DNA of 64,000 nt from Desulfatibacillum alkenivorans DSM 16219 (GCF_900142135.1 NZ_FQZU01000021.1:37555-101554), one strand, 5' to 3'. Shown: positions 18,088 to 27,747, counted from the stretch's first letter. Numbers and translations are program-made. The notes: generated by a model from the sequence alone, not told the origin.

Positions 18088-18213
18088 ACCCCCACCGAAC
18101 TGGAAGAAGCCCTTTCTAATTGGGAATTCAGTGGGGGTCCTGACCCGGGAAAAACCGACTAGGGCACTCCCCGGACCTTGGATTGAACATATCAAGACCC
18201 TTTTTCCGGGTCA
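18088..18213. promoter_or_regulatory. two inverted repeats in the pyrE-ftsE gap
   Basis: ACCCCCAC/GTGGGGGT (18088-18095/18131-18138) is followed by TGACCCGGGAAAAA/TTTTTCCGGGTCA (18141-18154/18201-18213). The second has a stem of 13 pairs with one bulge and a loop of about 46 bases. Together they fill most of the 255-base divergent gap. A structured ftsE leader, an operator pair or a small RNA are all possible. No match to a known family was recognised. Confidence 0.4.
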
Positions 18214-18282
18214 ATCACAGAATGATTCTAACCGGCCGAACAATCTCAGTATTGATTCTTTCGAGGCCACCATTGATAAGGT

Positions 18283-18981
18283 ATGGACAACCAATACCCG
18301 GAGCTGGAAAATAAAAACGCCATCATTCGGATGTTTCATGTCACCAAACGGTACGGCGCCCAACTCGCCCTGAATGACGTGAGCCTGGACGTGGATGCCA
18401 ATGAGTTTCTGTTTCTTACCGGTCCCAGCGGCGCCGGAAAAAGCACCTTGCTAAAGCTTTTATATTTGGCCGATACGATTTCCGAGGGACAGATTCTGCT
18501 CAAAGGCATGAACCTCTCCCGGCTTCCCAAAAAACGCCTGCCCTTCCTGAGGCGCAATATAGGCGTGGTCTTTCAGGATTACAAGCTCATCCCCACCCGC
18601 ACTGTGTTTGACAACATCGCCCTGGTCATGGAAGTGGCCGGCGCCAACGCCAAGCAGATCAAGCGAAAAGTCGGCTACCTGCTCCGCACCGTAGAGATGG
18701 AGCACAAGGCGGGCGCCTTTCCCCAAAGCCTGTCCGGCGGCGAGCAGCAACGGGTGGCGGTGGCCCGGGCCATTTGCGGGGATCCGGACATCGTCCTGGC
18801 GGATGAACCCACCGGCAGCCTGGATGCGGAGAGCGCCAGAGTCATTATGGAGCTGTTGTTCGGCATTCACGCCCGGGGGGCGACCGTGATGGTGGCGACC
18901 CATGACGAGGCTTTGCTGCATAGCACGCGGCGCCGCATTGTCACCCTGAAGCAGGGCAGCGTAGTGGATCTGGGGTTATAG
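18283..18981 (+). CDS. ftsE: cell division ATP-binding protein FtsE
   Basis: 232 aa. The ABC ATPase of the FtsEX complex controls septal wall hydrolysis. Walker A is [16 protein letters not shown], the FtsE-type Q-loop segment is [18 protein letters not shown], the signature is [14 protein letters not shown] and Walker B is IVLADEPT. The start has a modest ATAAGG before it. It is the first gene of a five-gene operon. Confidence 0.96.
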   Translation: MDNQYPELENKNAIIRMFHVTKRYGAQLALNDVSLDVDANEFLFLTGPSGAGKSTLLKLLYLADTISEGQILLKGMNLSRLPKKRLPFLRRNIGVVFQDYKLIPTRTVFDNIALVMEVAGANAKQIKRKVGYLLRTVEMEHKAGAFPQSLSGGEQQRVAVARAICGDPDIVLADEPTGSLDAESARVIMELLFGIHARGATVMVATHDEALLHSTRRRIVTLKQGSVVDLGL

Positions 18982-18983
18982 CC

Positions 18984-19868
18984 ATGCAGCCTATGTATTA
19001 TTTCAAACAGGCATTGGACGATATCAGGGGCGCCAAAGTGCTCCACGGGCTGGCTATTTCCACGATCACGCTTATCTTTTTACTCACGGGGGTTTTCGCC
19101 CTTGTGTTTATCAACGTCTCCCAGTTGATGACCGCGCAGCAGGACAATGTGCGCATGATGGTTTATCTTAAATCGGGATTGACGGCGCCTGAACTGGGCC
19201 CCATTCAGCAGGCTATTGAAAAGACCAACCGGGTGAAATCCGCGGAGTTCGTCAGCAAAGACCAGGCCCTTGAACGCCTGCGCCAATCCATGAACAATCA
19301 GGCGGGCCTGCTGGACGATCTTTCGGACAACCCCCTGCCCGACGCTTTTGAGGTTGTCGCCTCCCCCGGCGAAGGGGGGTGGCAAGGCGTGAAGATGACC
19401 GCCGCAACAATCCAAAAAATATCGGGCGTGGATGAAGTGAATTTCGGCCAGGCCTGGCTGGAAAAATTCTCCATGGTCGCTGAACTGTCCCGCGCGGCGG
19501 CCATAGCCATCGGCTTTTTGCTGATGGTCGCAGCCTTGTCCATCACCGCCAACACTATCAGGCTGGTCTTGTACAACAGGCGGGATGAAATAAAAATCAT
19601 GGAATTGGTGGGCGCAACCAACGGGTTTATTCGTGCGTCTTTTTACATACAAGGCATGATTCAAGGCCTGCTTGGCGGGCTGGCCGCCTTGGGCCTATTG
19701 GCTTTGGTCTTTTTCATCATTGTTGCGGGCGCCCCCGCTCAGGAATTGTTAGGCAGGTTTGAGTTTCAATTCATCCCCATAAAATACTGCATATTGGGGC
19801 TGCTTTTGTCCGTAGGCGTCGGCGCCGCCGGATGCCATCTTTCCTTCGCCCAGTTTACTAAGGATTGA
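18984..19868 (+). CDS. ftsX: cell division protein FtsX
   Basis: 294 aa. FtsX is the permease-like partner of FtsE and recruits a periplasmic EnvC-type activator. A transmembrane helix at about 22-45 is followed by a periplasmic domain (50-165) and three more helices near 170, 220 and 265. It starts three bases after the ftsE stop. Its stop overlaps the start region of the EnvC-like gene. Confidence 0.95.
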   Translation: MQPMYYFKQALDDIRGAKVLHGLAISTITLIFLLTGVFALVFINVSQLMTAQQDNVRMMVYLKSGLTAPELGPIQQAIEKTNRVKSAEFVSKDQALERLRQSMNNQAGLLDDLSDNPLPDAFEVVASPGEGGWQGVKMTAATIQKISGVDEVNFGQAWLEKFSMVAELSRAAAIAIGFLLMVAALSITANTIRLVLYNRRDEIKIMELVGATNGFIRASFYIQGMIQGLLGGLAALGLLALVFFIIVAGAPAQELLGRFEFQFIPIKYCILGLLLSVGVGAAGCHLSFAQFTKD

Positions 19869-19870
19869 TT

Positions 19871-21043
19871 TTGCCTTTTTCAATGGGAAACAAAATTCTT
19901 GCTTTGGTCTGCCTGGCGGTGGCGGCGGCGACGAGTCTGCAACAGGCGGCTTGGGCCAGCGGCGGCAAAAAGGAAAAAATCCAGGAGCAGATTGGAGAAA
20001 CCCAGGAGAAGATCAAAAATCTGGAAGCAACGCATCGCAAGATGCTTGCTGAACTGGAAAAAGCGGATAAAGCCATGGCGAGCGCCCAAAAGCGCGCTTC
20101 GCAATTAAAAAAAGATTTGCAGAAGACCCGGGAAGAAATAGCCCTTGCCAAAAGCGACCTGGAACAGGTAACAAAAAGGGTGAAAGAGACAGAGGATTAC
20201 GCCGCAAGGCGGCTGGCGGAGTATTATAAACTGACTCAGACCGGAACCGCTTCGGTCATTTTGGGGGCCAACTCGGTCTTTGACGCGTCCATCAGGCAGG
20301 ACGCCCTAAAACGAATCATCGCCTTTGACAACCAGGTTTGGGAGGATCTGAACCGGGACAAAAACCGGCTTAAGGCTTTGACGGACGGCCTGGAGAGCAA
20401 CAGGGACGAGCAAGCCAGGCTGGAAAAGGAGTTGAATCGGGAGCTTGCTGAGCTAAAAAATCAAAGGGCGGAAAAAAAGAAGCTGCTAGCCCGGGTGAGC
20501 AAGGAAAAAGGCCTTGCCCAGGCTGCGCTAAGATCTCTGAAGCAGGCGGCCAAGGAATTGAGCAGGACTATCACCCGCATCAAACCGTCGGCCAAGCCGC
20601 CTCCCAAATCCTCCAAGGCGCCGTCCAGTTCCTTTGCTTCGCTCAAGGGGAAAATGGGCCTGCCGATTCCCGGAGGCAAAATCATGGCCGCCTTCGGCGC
20701 CCATAAAGATCCACAGTTCAAGGCCACCCAATTCCGAAGCGGCGTGGATATCGCCTCGGAAATCGGGGAGCCCTTTCACGCCATCCATGACGGCAAGGTC
20801 GTCTACTCAGGGTGGTTCAAAGGGTATGGCAACATGATAATTATTGACCACGGAGAAGCCTATTTTTCGGTTTGCGCCCATGCTGAAGACCTTTTTAAGG
20901 AAAAAGGGCAAACAGTGGAAGCCGGGGAGGTAATAGGCACCGTCGGAGACTCGGGCTCATTTGCAGGCCCGGGCTTATATTTTGAAATCAGACATCATTC
21001 AACGCCGCTTGACCCCGCTGAGTGGTTGAGAAAGGAAAATTGA
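19871..21043 (+). CDS. envC: EnvC-like murein hydrolase activator, degenerate LytM domain
   Basis: About 390 aa. The start is uncertain: TTG 19865, TTG 19871 (AAGGA at good spacing) or ATG 19883. All give a signal peptide ending in AAWA. Two long coiled coils (about 25-110 and 165-240) match EnvC, which binds FtsX. The C-terminal M23/LytM domain has lost zinc ligands: R-S-G-V-D where H-x-G-x-D is expected, and GLYFE where HLHFE is expected. It should therefore activate an amidase rather than cut wall itself. It lies inside ftsEX-ctpA, as expected. Confidence 0.88.
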   Translation: MPFSMGNKILALVCLAVAAATSLQQAAWASGGKKEKIQEQIGETQEKIKNLEATHRKMLAELEKADKAMASAQKRASQLKKDLQKTREEIALAKSDLEQVTKRVKETEDYAARRLAEYYKLTQTGTASVILGANSVFDASIRQDALKRIIAFDNQVWEDLNRDKNRLKALTDGLESNRDEQARLEKELNRELAELKNQRAEKKKLLARVSKEKGLAQAALRSLKQAAKELSRTITRIKPSAKPPPKSSKAPSSSFASLKGKMGLPIPGGKIMAAFGAHKDPQFKATQFRSGVDIASEIGEPFHAIHDGKVVYSGWFKGYGNMIIIDHGEAYFSVCAHAEDLFKEKGQTVEAGEVIGTVGDSGSFAGPGLYFEIRHHSTPLDPAEWLRKEN

Positions 21044-22485
21044 TGACTTTTACCCAAAGATCCCGCAAAACAGGTTATGCAGCCTTTTTCACCCTATTGT
21101 GTACACTCCTGCTGACCGCCGTCTTCTCGGTCCAAACGGCGCAGGCGGATGAGGAGGCGTATAAAAACCTCAAACTTTTTTCTCAGGTGATTGAAATCAT
21201 CGAGAACAATTATGTGGACGAAGTACAGACCGAGGAATTGATTTCCGGCGCCATCCAGGGAATGGTGCAAACATTGGATCCTCATAGCGAATTCATGCCC
21301 CCTGAATCGTACAAGGACCTCAAGGAAAGCACGAAAGGGGAGTTCGGCGGCATTGGCATTCAAATATCCATGAAGGACGGATACGTCACCGTGATTGCTC
21401 CCATCATGGGAACTCCGGGTTACAGAGCCGGCATCCAGGCCGGCGACGTGATCGTGGCGGTGGACGGAGAGTCCACGCTGGATATGAAGCTGACCGAGGC
21501 CGTCAAGAAAATGCGGGGGGAAAAGGGCACTTACGTGACCTTGTCCATCTATCGCAAAGGCATGAAAAAAGCCAAGGATTACAAAATATTAAGAGATACT
21601 ATTGAGGTTGTAAGCGTCCAGGAAACCTCTTTGGCGCCCCATTTCGGCTACGTCCGTATAACCAATTTTACGGAATCCACCGAGACCGATCTTTTGGAAG
21701 CCATAGAAGGGCTCAGGCGGGACGGGCAGGAGCTTAGCGGTTTGATTCTGGACCTCAGAAACAATCCGGGCGGCCTCTTGCATCAGGCGATAGCCGTCTC
21801 CGACGTGTTTTTAAGCAAAGGGGTCATTGTTTCCCATAAAGGCAGACGCATCACCTCGAGCCAGGAGTACCATGCAAGTCCCAGCCGCAGGGACGTCAAA
21901 TGCCCCATGGTGGTTTTGATCAACGGAGGCTCGGCCAGCGCATCGGAAATTGTGGCCGGAGCGCTGCAGGATCACAGAAGAGCGGTGCTGCTTGGAACCA
22001 CCTCTTTTGGAAAGGGCTCCGTCCAAACGGTAGAGCCTTTGCGCGATGGATACGCCCTAAAGCTGACCATCGCCCGTTACTATACTCCCAGCGGCCGTTC
22101 CATCCAGGCCGAGGGCATTGTTCCGGACATCATCGTCAAGGCCGGGTTTGACAAGAAAAAGAAGGATGACAAGGACGATGAAGAAAATTCTGAATTCGTC
22201 TATCTGAAGGAAAAGGATCTTAAAAACCACCTGGACGCTGAATCGGACGCAGGCGAAGACGAGCAAGACCAGGAGGAAACTGCGGATGAGCAGGAGCAGG
22301 AACTGGATATTCCTTCCGAAACTCCGAAGGAAGAGGTAAAGACAGGGGAGCCTGCGGGACCGGAGCAAGATCCCACCAAGATATTCGGTTATCTGGATGT
22401 TGACCAACTATTGAAGGATCATCAGATTAAAAGGGCGCTCGACATACTTAAAGGGTACAGTTTGTTATCGGGTTTGGAAAAATAG
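21043..22485 (+). CDS. ctpA: carboxy-terminal processing protease, S41 family
   Basis: 480 aa from ATG 21043, which overlaps the previous stop by one base (TGATG). A signal anchor lies at about 10-35. The PDZ domain (about 90-180) contains GGIGIQI and AGIQAGDVIVAVDGE. The S41 core has the catalytic Ser in INGGSASASEIVAGAL and the Lys in TTSFGKGSVQ. The C-terminal third is acidic and low-complexity. It cleaves periplasmic proteins, often in wall or envelope quality control. Confidence 0.94.
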   Translation: MTFTQRSRKTGYAAFFTLLCTLLLTAVFSVQTAQADEEAYKNLKLFSQVIEIIENNYVDEVQTEELISGAIQGMVQTLDPHSEFMPPESYKDLKESTKGEFGGIGIQISMKDGYVTVIAPIMGTPGYRAGIQAGDVIVAVDGESTLDMKLTEAVKKMRGEKGTYVTLSIYRKGMKKAKDYKILRDTIEVVSVQETSLAPHFGYVRITNFTESTETDLLEAIEGLRRDGQELSGLILDLRNNPGGLLHQAIAVSDVFLSKGVIVSHKGRRITSSQEYHASPSRRDVKCPMVVLINGGSASASEIVAGALQDHRRAVLLGTTSFGKGSVQTVEPLRDGYALKLTIARYYTPSGRSIQAEGIVPDIIVKAGFDKKKKDDKDDEENSEFVYLKEKDLKNHLDAESDAGEDEQDQEETADEQEQELDIPSETPKEEVKTGEPAGPEQDPTKIFGYLDVDQLLKDHQIKRALDILKGYSLLSGLEK

Positions 22486-23565
22486 ATGGCGCAAAAAAAG
22501 AGTCCAACCAAAAAGGCTCCGCCCAAAAAGGGCGGAGCAACAAAGAAAACCAAGAAAAAGCCTCAGAACGGTAAAAACGTCTTAGTTAAACTGGCTGTCG
22601 CCATTATCCTGGTTATCGCCGCCGCCGGCGCCGTGGCTTACATGGCCAACCGCTACGCCCCGGCTTTGGAGGAAGCGGCCCAGTCTCAGGCGGCCAAGAC
22701 CGGCGCCAAGGCGCCCCAGCCTGCAGAGCCGCCTAAACCCGCGGCCGCCAAGCCCCAACCGGCTCCAACGGCGCCGGTGGAAAAGGCGCCAATCAAAAAG
22801 CCTGTTTACGAAATTTTTGACGACAAGCATATTGAGGAGATTCCCGACCACGAGCCGGAACCTATCGAAGAACCGCCCGTGGAACTCACGGATGACAGGC
22901 CTCGGGTCGCCATCATCATAGACGACATGGGCTACGGCAACGGCATCCAGCACAAGTTTCTGGATCTGCCTTACGTCCTGACCTACTCCATCCTGCCTCA
23001 CAGTCCGGATCAGATTGAAATCGCCCATCTGGCCCATGACAAAGGCCGGCAGGTATTGCTTCATCTGCCAATGGAGCCCATGCAATACCCGGAGGTGGAT
23101 CCGGGCCCCGGCACCTTGCTGGCCTCCATGACTACGGACGCCATGATGGACATCCTCAAGGAGGATCTGGCCGCGGTTCCATACATCGCAGGCGTGAACA
23201 ATCATATGGGATCCCGGTTGACCATGGAATCCGGCGCTTTGTATCCCATATTCACAGTCCTGAAAAAGAGGGGCTTGTTTTTTGTGGACTCCAGGACCAC
23301 CCGCCACAGCGTGTGCAGGCCTTCGGCGCGGCTTTTCCAGCTTCCTTTCGCCCAACGGGACGTTTTTCTGGACCACGTGAGGACGGAAGCCTTTGTGGAA
23401 AAGCAGCTTAAGCTCCTGGTCAGCGTGGCCAAGAAACGCGGCCAGGCCATTGGCATAGGACACCCCTATAAGGTAACCTATAACGTGCTTGCGGCCCGTT
23501 TGCCCGCCGTGGACGCGGAGGTGAGGCTGGTTCCCGCCTCCGATCTTGTACGCATTATAAAGTAG
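22486..23565 (+). CDS. divergent polysaccharide deacetylase (YibQ/DUF610)
   Basis: 359 aa. A Lys-rich N-terminus and a transmembrane helix (about 30-50) lead into a Pro/Ala-rich linker. The deacetylase-like barrel starts at RVAIIIDDMGYG; LPHSPDQ, LHLPMEP, NNHMGSRL and FVDSRTT follow. YibQ-type proteins commonly follow envC and ctpA, and a role in wall or surface glycan processing is inferred from this. It begins directly after the ctpA stop and ends the operon. Confidence 0.88.
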   Translation: MAQKKSPTKKAPPKKGGATKKTKKKPQNGKNVLVKLAVAIILVIAAAGAVAYMANRYAPALEEAAQSQAAKTGAKAPQPAEPPKPAAAKPQPAPTAPVEKAPIKKPVYEIFDDKHIEEIPDHEPEPIEEPPVELTDDRPRVAIIIDDMGYGNGIQHKFLDLPYVLTYSILPHSPDQIEIAHLAHDKGRQVLLHLPMEPMQYPEVDPGPGTLLASMTTDAMMDILKEDLAAVPYIAGVNNHMGSRLTMESGALYPIFTVLKKRGLFFVDSRTTRHSVCRPSARLFQLPFAQRDVFLDHVRTEAFVEKQLKLLVSVAKKRGQAIGIGHPYKVTYNVLAARLPAVDAEVRLVPASDLVRIIK

Positions 23566-23585
23566 CCCCGCAGTTATTGCGGGGC
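23565..23585 (+). terminator. hairpin after the ftsE-yibQ operon
   Basis: GCCCCGCA/TGCGGGGC with a five-base loop starts at the stop codon of the deacetylase gene. There is no T run, so it may terminate poorly or protect the 3' end. Confidence 0.45.
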
Positions 23586-23682
23586 CGCCCGCTTCCCGTT
23601 GCCGTCCCCCCGCATTGGCTGTTAACCTGCTTCAATTTTTCCGTTTTCCTAAGATCGAAATCCTTTCTGTAAGGCGGCCTTT

Positions 23683-24108
23683 ATGCTAAACTCCCGGCCT
23701 ATGGAACTCAGACGATATGAAACATCGGACCAGGATCAGGTTGCGGCGCTTTGGAAGGAATGCGGCCTTGCCACGGCTGCAAACAATCCTTACAGGGACA
23801 TCCAAAGAAAGACGGCGAACAGCCCGGAGCTTTTTTTCGTAGGCGAGGAGCAGGGGCAAATCGTCGCATCCTGCATGGCGGGCTATGATTGGCACAGGGG
23901 GTGGATTTATTATCTTGCCGCGGCCCCATCCTTGCAAGGAAAAGGCCTAAACGCCAGGATCATGCGCCATGCGGAAAAAGCGCTCTTGGGCTCAGGCTGC
24001 CCCAAGATCGGCCTGATGGTTGGAAAAATCAATGCGCGGGCGTCGGTTTTTTGTAGCAAAATGGGCTGCCAATCAGATCCTGGTGGTGCTGAGCAAGCGT
24101 TTATATGA
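23683..24108 (+). CDS. GNAT acetyltransferase (YpeA-like), likely frameshifted near its 3' end
   Basis: 141 aa as it reads. It matches the YpeA group of GNAT proteins: MELRRYETSDQDQVAALW near the start, then GGYD-like AGYDWHRGW, QGKGLNARIM and GCPKIGLMV. AAGGCGG supports ATG 23683; ATG 23701 would match the YpeA start better. The last residues QSDPGGAEQAFI do not fit the family. Reading one frame over from about 24068 to a stop at 24127 gives ILVVLSKRLYDEEAPE, which matches the YpeA end. A small indel near 24063-24070 is therefore likely, either a real lesion or a sequencing error. Confidence 0.75.
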   Translation: MLNSRPMELRRYETSDQDQVAALWKECGLATAANNPYRDIQRKTANSPELFFVGEEQGQIVASCMAGYDWHRGWIYYLAAAPSLQGKGLNARIMRHAEKALLGSGCPKIGLMVGKINARASVFCSKMGCQSDPGGAEQAFI

Positions 24109-24160
24109 TGAGGAGGCGCCCGAGTAAAGGGGCGTCCGCCGAAATATGCAGGAGGGAACG

Positions 24161-25183
24161 ATGAAACGCATAATCGGGCCGAATAATAAGGTGAATTACG
24201 GCGTTTACGACGAACTTGTGGACTTTAATTATAAGGATTTCAGGTTGATGAATTTCTTTGGCAAAGAGATCAAGGGAATTCGCAAATACCTGGCCCTGCA
24301 CATGTTCAATTACATCGGCATAAACGCCGGGGATTACTTTATTGGTCTGGCTGCGGTCAGGCTGGGATACATGCACCTGGTTTTTGCTTATGTTTACGAT
24401 TACAATCAGGGCATGCTGTTTGAAGTGGACAAAAAAGGGCCGGGCAAGGGCAAGCTGACCTTCCCCGTAAACCCGGACGAATATTCCATCAATTACAGCA
24501 CGGCCAAAGACAGGCTGGTTTTCGTCAAATCCCACTCGCGCAACACATTGGCGCTCCAGGCCTGCCTGGACGGCCGCCTGGAAATCTCCCTGACCGCTCC
24601 ATACGGTCTGGAGCAGTACCAGCCTTTACGCGTTTTAAATCCTTCCGATCCTTATCGGTGGACCTTTACGGAAAAATGCTCGCCCATCGTCCCCGACACC
24701 CTGGAGATTTCCCTGGACGGAAACAAGCTGGACCCAGGCCCGGCGCCCACCCTGCTTTACGACTGGTCCGGCGGGTACTTAAGGCGGGAGACCAATTGGT
24801 ATTGGGCGGCCTTCTCCAGCCCCCTGCCCGGCCAGGATGAGGAAATCGTCGGCGCCAATTTCGCCGCGCTCACCAATGAGTCGTTTTTCAGCGAAAACGC
24901 CTTTTGGGTCGGCAAAGAACGCACCCGGGTGGCGCGCTGCATTTACGACTTCAACCAGACGGATCTTTACCAACCCTGGCGCATCTGGGACGAAGACGGA
25001 ACCGTGGATCTTCATTTCACCCCGCAGGCGGACAGGGGGGAGCGCATCAACGCTTTTTTGATAAAGTCCAACTTCAACCAGTTGTTCGGAACCTTTTCCG
25101 GCAAGCTGCATCCCAAGGGCGGAGAGCCTGTGGAGTTTGAAGGGATTCGCGGCCTGACCGAGTTCCACCGGGCCGTGTGGTAG
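24161..25183 (+). CDS. DUF2804 domain protein
   Basis: 340 aa from ATG 24161, preceded by AGGAGGGAACG; an ATG at 24146 lies upstream of this site and is less likely. The sequence is rich in Trp and aromatic residues and matches the DUF2804 pattern (NYGVYDEL, GLAAVRLGYMHLVFAYVYD, TNWYWAAF, GIRGLTEFHRAVW at the end). The fold resembles lipid-binding or lipocalin-like proteins in related families, but the function is not known. It is followed by a partial copy of the composite repeat. Confidence 0.85.
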   Translation: MKRIIGPNNKVNYGVYDELVDFNYKDFRLMNFFGKEIKGIRKYLALHMFNYIGINAGDYFIGLAAVRLGYMHLVFAYVYDYNQGMLFEVDKKGPGKGKLTFPVNPDEYSINYSTAKDRLVFVKSHSRNTLALQACLDGRLEISLTAPYGLEQYQPLRVLNPSDPYRWTFTEKCSPIVPDTLEISLDGNKLDPGPAPTLLYDWSGGYLRRETNWYWAAFSSPLPGQDEEIVGANFAALTNESFFSENAFWVGKERTRVARCIYDFNQTDLYQPWRIWDEDGTVDLHFTPQADRGERINAFLIKSNFNQLFGTFSGKLHPKGGEPVEFEGIRGLTEFHRAVW

Positions 25184-25259
25184 AACTAACAGGCTGACAT
25201 TCAAACAGGTTGGATTCTTGCATCTGATATGACGGCAATCTCACCCAGGCATGCCGTCA

Positions 25260-25365
25260 AAAAGACGCTGGGCCCCCGCTTGCGAGCGATCCTGAAAAGC
25301 GGATCGCCCTTGCGGGGATGACGATTCTTTGGGGTCAACGAAAGTTCCAAAGGCGCTTGAGAATC
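25260..25365 (-). repeat. composite intergenic repeat, copy C (partial)
   Basis: Only the Y hairpin (25264-25323) and about 40 bases of the neighbouring spacer are recognisable, in the same orientation as copy B. The spacer still matches copies A and D (ACGATTCTTTG..., AGGCGCTTGA). The copy ends close to the stop codon of the lipoprotein gene at 25380. Confidence 0.7.
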
Positions 25366-25379
25366 ATCCTCGCTGTCTG

Positions 25380-27464
25380 TCAGCCTTCCGGCGGATTGCA
25401 GAACTGGGCCGCCCGATCCACAAAAAACTCCACAACCGGAATCCCCGCCTCAAGGGGCAGAAAGCGCTCCAAGGAGTATTGCAGGTCGTCGTTTAAGTGA
25501 TCCTCAAAAAAGATTCCGATCTGCTCCGGCACATAATCATAAAGGATCGACTCTATCAAGGCGGGCGCGAAGCTGACAAGGGAGTCGTCCAGGAAAAAGG
25601 GCAGAATATCCAGAAGCTCCTCAGGATCAAAGCCAAGCAAATCCCCCAGGCCGTAAAGGTCTTCCACAACCAGGTCTTCGTAAAGAATGGGCAGAAAGTC
25701 CACCGGGTCCAACCATTGGGCAAGGTCCACGGCGCCGTCCTGATTGATGTCCATATTCACCCAGTCAGCCAACGGAATGTTTCCCACAGAGCCTCCGAAA
25801 AGCCCTTCAATGGAGCCGTCGCTGAACAGGCCCACCACCCTGTCGCCTTCAAACCCGGGTAGCACTGCGTTAAAATCCACTCCGCCGTAATCCCATAAGA
25901 CAAACGGATTCACCCTGGCGCTTTCCAGCGCGGGCAGGCTGCCGGTCTCCACGCCCATGAGCTCCAGAATCGTGTAAATCTGCGCCAGGTCAACGCCTTC
26001 ATCCAATATTTCGTTGGTCAATGCGTTTAAAAGCTCCGTTAAGGTGAACTCATAACCCAGGGAGTCCGGCAGATCAAACGGCCAGGGAATGGACTGGCTT
26101 AATGAGGTGTTGGTGAACTCACTGGGCAAGTCCAGCAAGTCTTCAAAATAGGTGTAATCCCCCTCGCGCTGGGACATGCAGCCAACGCCCTCCCAGAAGT
26201 CGTTAAGGGCGGCGAACAGGCTGTCCCTGCTGTCCGTCATGAGCGTCATGGAGACGTTGGTCCACTTGCGCAGGTCCCAATGCTGCGCCGGGGTCAGGAA
26301 CCCGTTTTCAAACAGGTCCTGCATGGTTTGCTCGCCGCGCATCATAGCGTCGAAATCGGCGTTCATGTCGTAATGGTATTGCGCCTGAATGGCTGCCAGC
26401 CCCAACTCCAGCATAGCCTTGAGGTATTTGACGTCCGCATAATCGGAGTGCACCTGCTCCTCAAAATAGGGAACGGTCCAGTCCACGGCGAAGGCGTCGC
26501 TTATCACCGCGCAGTTGGAAATGGCGGCCTCCACTTCGGGCCTGACTTTATTATAAAAGAAATCCTGCAATTCGGCGCCGGTGGGGCAGTCCTGGGGCAT
26601 GTCGTAAATGTCGTATGGCGCTATGGCCAAAAAATTCGTGCGGGCTTCGTTTTCAAACTCAAACCCGAACCGGTCCAGGATTTCCCCAAAATTGTCCAGT
26701 TCGCCGCCGGGCGTGTAACTGTCTGACATATCGTGCCATAAATAAACCACGCGGGTCCCGGCCAGAAAAAAATTTGCAGCGTCCCAGGCCTCTTTGTCGT
26801 CTTCCGGCTCCAAAGCTGCAGCAGCCTCAAAATAGCACTTGGCGCGGCACATCCAGCCTTCCTTAAGGGCGTCAAGCCCCTGGGCCACAAGCTCTTTCAG
26901 GCTCAGGCCCAGAATCTCCGCTTTGTACAGCACTTCAGGGATGGAAGTATCCTGCATTCCGGGGGACAGGTCCGGAGTGTCGCTGACGATGTTATTGGCG
27001 GCAAGCGCGATTCCTTTGGCGTCCTCATTGTTGGGATCAATGTAGCCGAAATCCACGTCCGCCTGGCTTCCCAGGGAAAACAGGTTGGTTGTCCCGCCCG
27101 AGCCGTCGGCAAAATACACGGGAAAAATCCACCCGTCCTCGATGATGAAAACCTGGACGTCCACCCCCACGGGAATGCCCTGCAAATTGAAAGAATAGGC
27201 TTCCTTGACCCCATCGCCGTCCAGGTCCAGGTCGGGCTCCTGCCCGGCCGTGTCGTATTGTGCGACGATTTCGTTATCCGCGACAGCCACAATAATGGTC
27301 CCGCCCACCGATCCGGTAATTGCGGCCACGCCCTTTTCCACCGCATCCTTCACGGCTTCCGTGTAGCCTGAATCGCTACTGGAGCAGGCGAACAGACTCA
27401 GCGCAAACAGCGCCAGGATAAACATGCTCCCAATACGCGGAATTTCTTCCTTGATTGATTTCAT
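25380..27464 (-). CDS. large lipoprotein with EF-hand-like motifs
   Basis: 694 aa. The signal peptide ends in LSLFAC, with C27 as the probable lipid-modified Cys followed by SSSDSG. Two EF-hand-like loops are visible, DLDGDGVKEAYSF (near 79-91) and DINQDGAVDLAQW (near 570). The rest is acidic, with no catalytic motif. AAAGGGGGGAG precedes the start. The product is probably an outer-membrane or periplasm-facing calcium-binding lipoprotein of unknown function. Its upstream gap contains a 7-2-7 palindrome at 27599-27614. Confidence 0.75.
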   Translation of the reverse strand: MKSIKEEIPRIGSMFILALFALSLFACSSSDSGYTEAVKDAVEKGVAAITGSVGGTIIVAVADNEIVAQYDTAGQEPDLDLDGDGVKEAYSFNLQGIPVGVDVQVFIIEDGWIFPVYFADGSGGTTNLFSLGSQADVDFGYIDPNNEDAKGIALAANNIVSDTPDLSPGMQDTSIPEVLYKAEILGLSLKELVAQGLDALKEGWMCRAKCYFEAAAALEPEDDKEAWDAANFFLAGTRVVYLWHDMSDSYTPGGELDNFGEILDRFGFEFENEARTNFLAIAPYDIYDMPQDCPTGAELQDFFYNKVRPEVEAAISNCAVISDAFAVDWTVPYFEEQVHSDYADVKYLKAMLELGLAAIQAQYHYDMNADFDAMMRGEQTMQDLFENGFLTPAQHWDLRKWTNVSMTLMTDSRDSLFAALNDFWEGVGCMSQREGDYTYFEDLLDLPSEFTNTSLSQSIPWPFDLPDSLGYEFTLTELLNALTNEILDEGVDLAQIYTILELMGVETGSLPALESARVNPFVLWDYGGVDFNAVLPGFEGDRVVGLFSDGSIEGLFGGSVGNIPLADWVNMDINQDGAVDLAQWLDPVDFLPILYEDLVVEDLYGLGDLLGFDPEELLDILPFFLDDSLVSFAPALIESILYDYVPEQIGIFFEDHLNDDLQYSLERFLPLEAGIPVVEFFVDRAAQFCNPPEG

Positions 27465-27598
27465 AACTCCCCCCTTTACTTATGAGGTGGAAAAACAGAT
27501 GAATCCAAGCGAACAGACTGGCGCGGCCGGGCATACGCCTCGGATTTTTTTCCGGATCTTAAAAAAAGTGACAAGCTCGTTGTGAGGGCGGACAAAGC

Positions 27599-27614
27599 GC
27601 CGTCCGTGGACGGC
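27599..27614. promoter_or_regulatory. palindrome in the lipoprotein / Cys-rich gene gap
   Basis: GCCGTCC-GT-GGACGGC is a perfect inverted repeat in the divergent 283-base gap. It has no T run. It may be an operator or a short hairpin. Confidence 0.3.
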
Positions 27615-27747
27615 ATACTACGGTCTACAAACAGCCTTAGCAATAATTATACGTCCGGTCAAGTTTTTTACCTGGTTGATGTCCAGCATAAAATGGTGAT
27701 ATCCTGATCCAAAACTTTGGTTCAACCCCAAGGAAGGGAGGCGTCCT

